A DNA stretch of 57,664 bases, from assembly GCA_006503475.1 (NCBI GenBank), contig RSEH01000283.1:1-57664 (forward strand), given 5' to 3'. The stretch comes from Stentor roeselii (lineage: Eukaryota; Ciliophora; Heterotrichea; Heterotrichida; Stentoridae). Shown here piece by piece: positions 9,253 to 17,095 of this stretch (position 1 is its first letter; each line of letters opens with the position of its first letter). The position numbers and the translations under genes are program-made. Below the pieces are notes generated by a model. It ran no database searches. It saw only the letters and a list, made by a program, of their open reading frames with translations, and was not told the DNA's origin.

Positions 9253-10899
9253 TCAAAAATAAAATTTAGGTAAAACAGTACTCAAAACCTGTGATTTAAT
9301 CTTGACCACCTGGCTAATCTCAAGAGCCAACCCTTGAGCCTCTTCAATTTTGATCTCTTTCTCAGTGATCAAGTCTTGCAAGTCCTCAATAGTGCTAGCC
9401 AACTCAGACTTACAATCATAATCAAGCCTCAAGTCCTCAAGATACCCTCTCACTAATTGATCAGGTTTCCCTTCTAAGATAAGTTGAACAATTCCAGCGA
9501 ATTCCCTTGCATAAAAAGAATTTTTACTTGTATTGATAATCCACTTGAACTCCTTAAAAAACGACTTAAGTCCTAAAAGTTTATTTTCATTTACAGCATT
9601 TTTCACAATTTTTTCATAAAAACTTTGTCTTTTCGCAGCAGCTTCTTTTTTTTTCAATTTTATTTCAAAATCAAGTTTTCTTATCTTGTGCTTAACTTTC
9701 ACAATACGGTCATCAATGTCTTCTTGAATGTAAGAAAATGATTCAAGGTCCTTGTCGTTTAAAAGTTGCTGATTTAATTGAAATATTGAATCTTTTAAGG
9801 AATTTTTTGAAGTCTCTGCGATTAGGACTCGAGTTTTAAGCCTTTCCAGGTAGTTTTCGAATGAGGATAGTGAAGAGGTTAGGGTTTGAAGCTTTTTTCT
9901 GAGAAGTGAAGTTAAAGATTTTTCTTGCATTAGTTGCTTGCTGCTTGTTTCGGCTTGGGAGATTATTTTGTAGTCGTTTTCAGGGATTTCTGAAGTTTCT
10001 ATGATTTTTTCGGTTTTTGTTTGAAGCTCGCATGTTAGACGGAGTGGAGGGTGTTGTGTCATCCATGGGTGCTCTAGTAAGGAGGCAATTGAAATTCGAT
10101 CTTGGGGATTGGTTTTTAGAAGACTTTTAACTAGGTCCTTCGCAGATGAAGGAAAATTCTTCGGAAACCCAACTTTAACCTTTTGTATCTTATCAAAAAG
10201 TTCCTCCTGAGTTTTAGATTCAAAAGGAGCTCTTCCAGTAAGTAACTCAAAAAGTAAAACTCCTAAATTCCAAAGGTCCAGTCTTGTATCATGTCCAGTC
10301 CTATGAATCATTTCAGGTGCAAGATAATCAAGTGTTCCACAATAAGTAGACCTGACATTATCATTCAAGCTTGACCATCCAAAGTCTCCAAGTTTTACGC
10401 ATCCATCTCTATCCAAGAAGATATTCTCAGGTTTGATATCTCGATGAATGATTGCAGGTTCCCTTGTATGCAAGTACTGAACAGCCAAAGCGACTTCTTT
10501 CATATACTGCGCTGTAGTTCTTTCATCAAATGAACGGACTTTAACAAGCCTGGCAAAAAGAGACCCTCCTTCAGCGAGTTCCATGATAAGGTAAAAATTT
10601 TTACTGTCTTCGAAATGATTGTAAAGTTTTATTATGTACTTGTGGTTAAGACTGTACATTATTCGTAATTCGCGCTTTAATTGCTCTAACATGTTCTTTT
10701 GAATGATTTTTGACTTTGAGATCATTTTGATTGCGTATAGACTTCCAGTTGATTTGTGACGAACTTTGAATACTTGACCGAAGGCACCTTCGCCAAGTGC
10801 TCGTGTTGAGAGACTTTCGAAGTCTTCTAAAACGCATTCTCTTTCTTTTTTTGAGAGGACACTTGGAGAGAGAAAGAGGAGGTTTTTTTTGTTTTCCAT
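9253..10899 (-). CDS. Aurora-type Ser/Thr kinase with long C-terminal coiled coil
   Basis: 548 residues. The kinase domain (about 27-285) has the glycine loop GEGAFGQVFK (36-45), K58 in YAIKMI, HRDIKPENI (152-160), DFG (172-174) and the activation segment RSTYCGTLDYLAPEM, with T185 at the Aurora activating position. DFGWS, CGTLDYL, LDLWNLGVLLFELL and LLEHPWM mark the Aurora clade. Unusually, there is almost no N-terminal extension but about 260 residues follow the domain, mostly predicted coiled coil. Ciliates have several expanded Aurora-like kinases; which this one matches is unknown. The stop is TGA; readthrough would add only 20 codons before TAA. Catalytic competence looks certain; the mitotic or ciliary role is inference. 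Confidence 0.93.
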   Translation of the reverse strand: MENKKNLLFLSPSVLSKKERECVLEDFESLSTRALGEGAFGQVFKVRHKSTGSLYAIKMISKSKIIQKNMLEQLKRELRIMYSLNHKYIIKLYNHFEDSKNFYLIMELAEGGSLFARLVKVRSFDERTTAQYMKEVALAVQYLHTREPAIIHRDIKPENIFLDRDGCVKLGDFGWSSLNDNVRSTYCGTLDYLAPEMIHRTGHDTRLDLWNLGVLLFELLTGRAPFESKTQEELFDKIQKVKVGFPKNFPSSAKDLVKSLLKTNPQDRISIASLLEHPWMTQHPPLRLTCELQTKTEKIIETSEIPENDYKIISQAETSSKQLMQEKSLTSLLRKKLQTLTSSLSSFENYLERLKTRVLIAETSKNSLKDSIFQLNQQLLNDKDLESFSYIQEDIDDRIVKVKHKIRKLDFEIKLKKKEAAAKRQSFYEKIVKNAVNENKLLGLKSFFKEFKWIINTSKNSFYAREFAGIVQLILEGKPDQLVRGYLEDLRLDYDCKSELASTIEDLQDLITEKEIKIEEAQGLALEISQVVKIKSQVLSTVLPKFYF

Positions 10900-11012
10900 G
10901 TGATTTATATTATGGATGAAGGAATTTTAATTTTTGTTGAGGATTTGTTAGAGGTTTAAGTTTAATCTGGTTATTTTTAGGAATTAGCTTAGGTAAAGTT
11001 TTATTTATAAAG

Positions 11013-11681
11013 ATGGGAAATGCACGATGTCTTGCTTTAATAAAACTCTTTTTTGATCTTTTTTATATTTGCACAGTTTTCGCTGTTTATCTTACTACGA
11101 ATTTTCAGTTCATGGATAAATTCAATATTGGGGTTTATAATATTTTGAAAAAAGAGAAGTATCTGGACTCATCTTTGTATAAGGAAATTGAAGTTAATTT
11201 TAGGGATTTTGAAGATAACCTTTGTGATGGAAGTGAGGATAAGTTGACGAGACCTGTGTGTGAAAATCGAGAACATTTTGAAGACGCGGGTATCTTATAT
11301 ATAACATTCACTGTTATTTCTCATTTTCTTGTTGTTTACTCTATTGCTGGAATGCTTGGGATAGTTTGCAAGTGTTCAAGTCTCGGAGTCGCTACTGTTC
11401 AGGTAGTGCATTATCTTTACCCTGCTCTCCATGGTTCAGCACTCATTATGTATTTAACCGTGAGTCGAATGTTCAATTTGACAACTCCTTCAGGTTACTC
11501 TTGGAGCAAATACGGAACATCAGTCTCAACCGGTTTCATCCTAATGATAATAGCCCAACTTCTTTCCTTCACCTCCCTTCTGCTATTCATCCTAAGCCGC
11601 CGTAGTTTCATCCTCCTCCAGAAGCGACCAAAAGTCCAAGAAGATCCACAACCAGTTCTCAGAAGACGAAGCAACTCCTAA
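11013..11681 (+). CDS. Four-helix membrane protein, unknown function
   Basis: 222 residues with about four membrane segments: near 8-28, 92-114, 122-148 and 168-194. The first loop (about 29-90) is acidic and has two cysteines (NLCDGSED...RPVCEN), a tetraspan or claudin-like layout without a family signature that I recognise. The tail is short, basic and Ser/Arg-rich (RRRSNS). The N-terminus MGN could allow myristoylation, but the first helix begins almost at once. It is convergent with the eL20 gene, with 12 bp between stops. No function is assigned. Confidence 0.8.
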   Translation: MGNARCLALIKLFFDLFYICTVFAVYLTTNFQFMDKFNIGVYNILKKEKYLDSSLYKEIEVNFRDFEDNLCDGSEDKLTRPVCENREHFEDAGILYITFTVISHFLVVYSIAGMLGIVCKCSSLGVATVQVVHYLYPALHGSALIMYLTVSRMFNLTTPSGYSWSKYGTSVSTGFILMIIAQLLSFTSLLLFILSRRSFILLQKRPKVQEDPQPVLRRRSNS

Positions 11682-11693
11682 TAACTAACTATT

Positions 11694-12254
11694 CTAATGA
11701 GATCTTGTCAAAGGTCTGCTAGAAACAAAGACACTTCTAAGCGCCTTATTCGGAGCTCTAACAGTTTCATGAAGTAGTGGAAACCTAATCTTCGAATTAT
11801 AAAACTGTCCAGGGTAACTCCTCTTAACTTCCGAGCTCTTATGTAAAGTCTTAGTATCCACAATATGAATAGTCTCCGCCCTGGCTCTATGTCTTCCAGC
11901 CATGTCCTGATACATCCTTCCTACAGCTCCACAAAGAGAAGTGTCTCTAAACTCTCTGTACATATTTGTGATGCCGTTGCGAGTCTCATATCGAATCGTG
12001 ATTCCATAAGTCTTCACGTGACTCGTGTTCTTTTCATGGACCTCCTCAACTGAGACTATCTCGCCGTGAGCTGACTTCACCTTGTTCAGTCTTTTTGCAA
12101 AGTACCAAAAACGTGACTTGGCTCTTATCTCGTCTTGGGCAAAGATACGCATTCGGTAAATCACTGGGTTCGCGTCGGTCTCTGAAGGCAGCCTCCTCCC
12201 GGCGACCAGGAACTGCTTGAGTTTCATTGACAGAGAAGAGTCTCCTTTCACCAT
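11694..12254 (-). CDS. RPL18A: 60S ribosomal protein eL20 (L18a)
   Basis: 186 residues. FLVAGRRLPSETDANP, VIYRMRIFAQDEIRAKSRFW YFAKRLNKVK (read as two adjacent pieces), NMYREFRDTSLCGAV and MAGRHRARAETIHI match eL20 of the cytosolic large subunit in order, as does the final KIRFPL region. The length is close to the family's usual 175-180. No intron is seen. The start is preceded by TTAATAA directly before ATG. The 200 bp upstream (12270-12480) are strongly G/T-rich on the plus strand, so A/C-rich on the sense strand. Confidence 0.97.
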   Translation of the reverse strand: MVKGDSSLSMKLKQFLVAGRRLPSETDANPVIYRMRIFAQDEIRAKSRFWYFAKRLNKVKSAHGEIVSVEEVHEKNTSHVKTYGITIRYETRNGITNMYREFRDTSLCGAVGRMYQDMAGRHRARAETIHIVDTKTLHKSSEVKRSYPGQFYNSKIRFPLLHETVRAPNKALRSVFVSSRPLTRSH

Positions 12255-13230
12255 TTATTAACCATTCTCTGAGTTATACAAATGAACTTGGAAAGGGGAA
12301 ATAGGAAAAATCTTTTTGGGTTGGTGGATGGAGTTTTTTTTGGTTTTAGGGAGAGTTAGGAGATTGATATTAGGGATTTGGAAAAAGAGGGTTTTGAGAT
12401 TGGATTATGGATGAAGGGAGAGAAGGGAGAGAAATTTAGGGAATTTGGGGGTAGGTGTTTGGATTATTGATGTGAATAGGGGAGAGTATTAGAGTATCTT
12501 TGGAATTATTTAGTATGAAAAGATTCAATTGAAAAAACTCGAATCAGAAGTATGATTAAGAGATAATTAGGTGTAAAAAGTGTTTAAAAACATATATTTT
12601 AAACATTGATTTATATAGATTATATAGTTCATGGAAAATTTTAAACTAGTAGTTGGTACAAAATTTTGAATGTGAAATATTAACAAGGATATATATTTTA
12701 GTTTATTTTTCTGTTGATTCAAACTTCACAAAGCTGCACTACTACTCAGGGCATAACTATTCACGAATTAATTAAACTAATTATATTGAAAAATTATACA
12801 AGTGATATTGTTGGTTTTCTTATCCAGATTTAATCTAGGTTAAGTGACTAAACATATATAAAATTTACTTTTATTACCGTAAATAGCTACATTTAAGACC
12901 TTAAATAAAAAGACAATAAAAGACAATAAAAGATAATCAATATAATCTTTTCGAAGTCCTACTATTCATTAAAATAATTATACTAACAATAACTCATTTA
13001 AAGATTTCTAACACATCAAATTACTTTATTCTAAATAAAATCAAGAAATAAAATTCAAGAAGATAAAAACATAATCTCTTCCACTAAAATATCAAAATTC
13101 ATCTCACACATTTCAAAATCACTCCGATCGACCAAAAATCTCAAAAACCTCCTCTCACCCATTCAACCCCCAAAAAAAATCCTAAAACATCTCAACCCCA
13201 CTTAAACTTTATGACGTTTGATCAATAAAT
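12255..13230. promoter_or_regulatory. Divergent intergenic region, eL20 to seipin
   Basis: 976 bp without a gene. The two ends are mirror images in composition: 12300-12490 is G/T-rich on plus (the eL20 5' flank) and 13080-13210 is A/C-rich on plus (the seipin 5' flank), with AT-rich DNA between. TCAATAAAT abuts the seipin ATG. A short direct repeat, AAAAGACAAT/AAAAGATAAT, occurs near 12906-12938. Confidence 0.5.
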
Positions 13231-13995
13231 ATGAAAGCAAGTCCAGCCCCATCAACTCTAAAGTCCAAAGCAAATTCTCTAATCTCAAAGTACTTTCCAC
13301 TCAGCTCTTCATCCCGATGCAAATCCTTTTTAACCCGAGTCTTCTGGTTATATTTCAAGTAAAATCTAAAAAGCCTTTGTTCTTACTTTTTTTATTTCAT
13401 CTTCACATTGATCACGGCTTACATCCTATACATCCGACTTTATCACTTCATCATGCCCGAGATACTTCAACAGTCAGAGCCAGTCCTTTACTCAGAAAAA
13501 AATCACAAAGAATGCGAAGTTATCTTAGGGGAGTCGATTTTCATAGAAAATTCCAAATATAACATTCATATTTTGATCACTCTTCCTGAAATTGAAACAA
13601 ATCTCGTCATTCCTGCTGTTAATGTCGAAATCTGGAATAATGAGAAAATCATTGGAAAAGCTTATAAAAGTCTTAAAAAACATCAAAGTTTTTCAAGTCT
13701 TTTTAAAAGAGCAATTGATGAGGTTGGGGTTGTTTTAGGATTTTATGATGATGTGCAAGAGGTTCGCTTTACTGTTCCTGCAAAACTTGACCCTGAGAAT
13801 AATCATTCTTTGAAGGTTAAGATTTTTCCTCCTGAGGTTTCGGTGGACTTGGTTAAAGTCGTTTTTGAGGTTAGGCTTGAAGGGTTTAGGTATTATTTGC
13901 ATGAACATTTTACTTTGGCTTGCTTGGTCGGAAGTTCTTGGATTTTTATTTTGCAGGTACTTCTTCTATCTCGCTTAAAATCAAAAACAGAGTAG
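13231..13995 (+). CDS. BSCL2: Seipin-family lipid-droplet biogenesis protein, one 15-nt intron
   Basis: 249 residues after removing the intron at 13359-13373. It has a short Ser/Lys-rich cytosolic N-terminus, helix 1 (about 44-66, rich in Phe/Tyr), a lumenal beta-sandwich domain of about 150 residues, and helix 2 near 222-241. HILITLPEIETNLVIPAVNV corresponds to the seipin LELPES...GMF strand, and the end of the lumenal domain (VRLEGFRYYLHEHF, then TLACLVGSSWIF) matches seipin's last strand and second helix. Seipin oligomers sit in the ER at lipid-droplet neck sites and organise triglyceride nucleation. Without the intron the frame stops at once. ATG 13231 follows TCAATAAAT. It is convergent with the next gene, with 19 bp between stops. 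Confidence 0.87.
13359..13373 (+). other. 15-nt intron in seipin gene
   Basis: Reads GTAAAATCTAAAAAG and contains the in-frame TAA that would otherwise end the protein. Splicing within an Asn codon joins FWLYF-N to LCSYFFYFIF and creates an uninterrupted first membrane helix. A is at position 10. Confidence 0.92.
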
Positions 13996-14014
13996 ATTAT
14001 TTCATAATTAATTA

Positions 14015-15706
14015 TTAGTTCGCACTACCCCTTCTCAAAATCATGCGACTATCAACCGGCTGCTGAGGAGGCCGTTTAGGTTTGGGTATCATTCTCGGAG
14101 GTGCATCATCCTGATCAGCAATACAAGAAAACAACTTAATCGGAGTCCTTCCCTTAATCGCCTTAGCAACCTGCTGAGGAACAGTAAGACTTTGAGGTTT
14201 TTCAACATGGATCTCATCAATCTGTTCATGAAGATTCATAACAACATTATTCATTCTTTTCTCAAAAGAAGTGAATTCAACAATTTTGACCTTATAAATA
14301 TCTTTATCAACTTCATAAATCAAATTGATAAGACTTTTATACAAAGAGTCTAATTCCGTCTTAAAAGAAGTCAAAACATTCATCTCATCTTGACTGCAGG
14401 TCTTTGAAACTTTCGAAGGTTCAGAAAATGAAGTTTTTTGCAAAACTTCTAATTTTTGAGTCAATTTCATTATTTCCCCTTTTGCTAGTTCTCTCTTCTT
14501 ATTGGAAGTTTCAAGATTTTCTTGAAGTTTCGAGAGTTGACTTGAAAGTTCGTCGAGGTTTCGCTGTTTTTCATGAGACTCGGTCAGGGTGTTAGTGAGT
14601 TGTTGAGACAAAAGAAAATTTTCGTTTTCAAGTGACTTGAATTTCGTTTCAAACTCATTTCCTGCCTTGGCCTGTTCTTTTAAAGACGAGAGCTCTTCAT
14701 TTATCTTCATGATTTTCAGTTGGTAGTCAACTTCTACTCCTTGTTTTTCCATTCTTGCCTTGTCCTGGGCACTTTCCAGGTCTTCCAAGAACTTTTTCTT
14801 AATCATTTCGTTTTCGAACCTCATCACAGAGACCTGCTGTTGAAGTTCAGAGTTACTTGAAGTCAAAGTCTCGATTTTCGCGATTTTCTTTTGAATTCTG
14901 ATTTCCTTTTGACTTACAGATTCCTTTAAACTTCTATTTTCAGTTTCAGCTGATTCCTTTAAAAAGCTGAGTTTGTTTAAACTATTCCTTAACTCATCAA
15001 TTTCAACTTTTTTCTTATTCAGTTCATTTTCCGCTTCTTTTCTGGCATTTTCAAAGATATTCGTTTTTTCTCTCCACATTCTAAGTTGTTCCCTGTCATC
15101 AGCGACAACAGCCGACAATTTATTAACTTCAGCTTCAAGACTTTTACTTTTCAAGTTAAGATCATGAATTAAAGCATCTTGTTTATTAGCCTCAGCGATT
15201 TTTTGCCTTAATTTTTCGATTTCTGAAGAAGAAGAGTCAGTCAAATTGATGCCAGTGAGTTGAAGGTCACAATTTTGCTTTTCCAAGTCAGCGATGCGAG
15301 ACTTATAGTTATTCAAAAGTTCTTCTCTTGAACTAAGTTGATTCCTGAAAAGGTCAAGTTGTGCTTGTTTTGAGTCAAGAGAAGTGACGGCTTCATTTAG
15401 TTCTCGGGCAAGTCTGTTACACTCGAGTTGCAAAGTTTCTTTATTTTCCTTGTAAAGACTGGACTCTTCCTGTAACTTTGAAAGTTCTGACTTGGTTGAT
15501 TGAAGCTGGTCCTTGTTTTGGGTCAGGTCTTTGTTGAGAGATTTCACTTCCTGGTCGAACTTGAAGATTATTGAAACCAGTTCTGGTACTGGAAGTGAGT
15601 AAAGTGAATTAGAACTCATTGCTGTGTAGTTATCTGCAGGAGTTACTGTTTCTTCAGACTCATTCGTTTTTTTCTTGTTGAAGAGCTTTTTGAAGCCTGT
15701 TTTCAT
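14015..15706 (-). CDS. Long coiled-coil protein, function unknown
   Basis: 563 residues. A basic head (KTGFKKLFNKKK) is followed by a short non-helical segment and then nearly continuous coiled coil (about 45-420), rich in Gln/Glu/Lys/Ser with regular Leu spacing. A short helical region (about 430-500) precedes a Pro/Arg-rich tail ending PKPKRPPQQPVDSRMILRRG, a possible SH3- or membrane-adaptor ligand. I recognise no GRIP, TATA or other golgin signature, so golgin, centrosomal and basal-body scaffold roles all remain open. The start lies 39 bp downstream of the stop of the twin-CX9C gene on the same strand. Confidence 0.85.
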   Translation of the reverse strand: MKTGFKKLFNKKKTNESEETVTPADNYTAMSSNSLYSLPVPELVSIIFKFDQEVKSLNKDLTQNKDQLQSTKSELSKLQEESSLYKENKETLQLECNRLARELNEAVTSLDSKQAQLDLFRNQLSSREELLNNYKSRIADLEKQNCDLQLTGINLTDSSSSEIEKLRQKIAEANKQDALIHDLNLKSKSLEAEVNKLSAVVADDREQLRMWREKTNIFENARKEAENELNKKKVEIDELRNSLNKLSFLKESAETENRSLKESVSQKEIRIQKKIAKIETLTSSNSELQQQVSVMRFENEMIKKKFLEDLESAQDKARMEKQGVEVDYQLKIMKINEELSSLKEQAKAGNEFETKFKSLENENFLLSQQLTNTLTESHEKQRNLDELSSQLSKLQENLETSNKKRELAKGEIMKLTQKLEVLQKTSFSEPSKVSKTCSQDEMNVLTSFKTELDSLYKSLINLIYEVDKDIYKVKIVEFTSFEKRMNNVVMNLHEQIDEIHVEKPQSLTVPQQVAKAIKGRTPIKLFSCIADQDDAPPRMIPKPKRPPQQPVDSRMILRRGSAN

Positions 15707-15745
15707 CTTTATTTTTATCGTTGAGATTAAAGGAAATTAGATTGG

Positions 15746-16078
15746 CTAAAACTTTGGAATTGTTTTTATTATGTCGTCTTGTCTCAACTGCTTCTGGATG
15801 TACATGTCAAGGTAGTAATCCTCCATCCCTTCATCATTCGCTGCATTTAAAAACTCTTTCTCGTCTAATTGAAAGCAGAGACTTGTTAGCTTTATCAGTG
15901 AGTTGCATTTGTTGTGGATGTTGAAGGGTCGATCACTGGATTTTTCACGTTCAATACAGTCGTAGTACTTTGTGGCAAGTTCTGTGCAGTATATCTTTTC
16001 GGATGGGTTCCAAGGGTTCACGTTTTGCTTCTCTGGGTTTTTACGCGACATTAAAGTGATGTGGTGACGATTAATCAT
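15746..16078 (-). CDS. Twin CX9C (CHCH-like) small protein, probably mitochondrial intermembrane space
   Basis: 110 residues. Two exact CX9C motifs lie on predicted helices: C-TELATKYYD-C and C-NSLIKLTSL-C, about 16 residues apart. This is the hallmark of intermembrane-space proteins oxidised by Mia40/Erv1, often cytochrome oxidase assembly factors. I cannot tell which member this is. The start at 16078 is preceded by TTATAA, which is also the whole 6-nt spacer after the TAG of the upstream macro-domain gene; an internal Met (MSRKNPEK) ten residues in is an alternative start. Confidence 0.78.
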   Translation of the reverse strand: MINRHHITLMSRKNPEKQNVNPWNPSEKIYCTELATKYYDCIEREKSSDRPFNIHNKCNSLIKLTSLCFQLDEKEFLNAANDEGMEDYYLDMYIQKQLRQDDIIKTIPKF

Positions 16079-16084
16079 TTATAA
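16079..16084 (-). promoter_or_regulatory. 6-nt TAG-ATG junction between macro-domain and twin-CX9C genes
   Basis: On the minus strand the macro gene ends TAG, then TTATAA, then the ATG of the next gene. There is no room for a conventional 3' UTR, promoter and 5' UTR. Either a bicistronic mRNA or transcription signals inside the upstream coding region are needed. Confidence 0.6.
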
Positions 16085-17065
16085 CTATTTTCTTATTTTA
16101 GAACAGTAGTCACATGGCCAGGACTCTGACTTGAAGTGCAACTCGCAGATGTTTTTGCAGGATTGGCAAGCTTTTGATGTTAAGGGCTTCACTGCTTGGC
16201 AAGACCTGCAGGCCATTAAGGACTTGTCGAAGAAAAGAGGGTTGATTTCGTTGTATGGGTAGTTGAAGTCGGCTATTTGGAGTTTTTTGCAGAATAGACA
16301 TGTGCCAAGCTGATATCTATAAATACAGAAATTGCAGTATTTTTGATGACATCTGTTAATACTAAAATCTCTAAAAGGTAAAATACTACTGCACCCTCCA
16401 CAAGCCAAAGTAAAGCAATTAACTCGATTCTTAGGAACTCCAACAAACCTTGCATAATCAAACTCATCATTTTCCATAAAAACCCTAAATTGTTCTACAA
16501 AGTTCTCCAATTCTTCAGGGCTAAACAAAGCAAAATAAACCCTTTTAACCGAAGATTCAGGAAATTTTTTGCAGTACTTAATAAATCCTTTAATATGACA
16601 AAAAGCAGCTTCTTTCTTAGGAAACCCAAAAATTCCACAAGAAATTCCAGGAATTCCAACAGAATCCAACCCGTTCTCCCCAGCAGCTTTAATAACTTTA
16701 AAAACGCATTCAATAAGTTCCTCAATCTGATCATTAGTCAAAAACGAAACAACAGGTCCAGCAACATGAATGACTTTCTCAAATTTCATATTTCCAGCAG
16801 TAGTAACAAAAGCTTGTTTCTTCTGAAGTTTTCCAAATTTCTTAATAAAAAAGTTGCATTCATCAGTAAGTTCACTTCCTGCTTGATAAGCGATTTCCGC
16901 AGCGATTCCACCTGCATGATCAAGACGATCATTAGCACAATTCACGACACTTTGGACATTTTTTCTGTGAAGTTCTAAGACACTTCCAGAGCCTATGAAA
17001 AGTTTGACCCCTTGAAGGACAGCATCAGCGCAAAGAGTGAAGAACTTATCATTATCAACTTGCAT
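16085..17065 (-). CDS. Macro domain fused to C-terminal Cys-rich zinc module
   Basis: 326 residues. Residues of about 15-195 form a macro domain: SVVNCANDRLDHAGGIAAEI is the ADP-ribose loop (usual form VVNAAN..L..GGGVA) and GIPGISCGIFGFPKKEAA the second phosphate loop. This fold binds ADP-ribose or removes it from proteins. The C-terminal third has six Cys pairs: CGGC, CHQKYCNFC, CLFC, CRSC, CQSC and CDYC. The first group approximates a RING-type cross-brace (C-x2-C, C-H, C-x2-C, C-x2-C); the second forms one or two more zinc sites. Linking ADP-ribose sensing with a possible ubiquitin ligase module would suit stress or DNA-damage signalling, by inference only. It is divergent from the WD40-channel gene with only 30 bp between start codons. 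Confidence 0.85.
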   Translation of the reverse strand: MQVDNDKFFTLCADAVLQGVKLFIGSGSVLELHRKNVQSVVNCANDRLDHAGGIAAEIAYQAGSELTDECNFFIKKFGKLQKKQAFVTTAGNMKFEKVIHVAGPVVSFLTNDQIEELIECVFKVIKAAGENGLDSVGIPGISCGIFGFPKKEAAFCHIKGFIKYCKKFPESSVKRVYFALFSPEELENFVEQFRVFMENDEFDYARFVGVPKNRVNCFTLACGGCSSILPFRDFSINRCHQKYCNFCIYRYQLGTCLFCKKLQIADFNYPYNEINPLFFDKSLMACRSCQAVKPLTSKACQSCKNICELHFKSESWPCDYCSKIRK

Positions 17066-17095
17066 AATTTCTATAAACTTTAATTTCTAATAAAA

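Noticed and set aside
9187-9255. Stop-codon readthrough of the Aurora-type kinase TGA.
   Set aside because: The extension is only 20 codons with no conserved content; such a gap is common by chance.
16490-16978. 162-codon plus-strand frame antisense to the macro-domain gene.
   Set aside because: Lies wholly opposite a conserved domain; Asn/Phe/Lys/Ser-rich with no motif.
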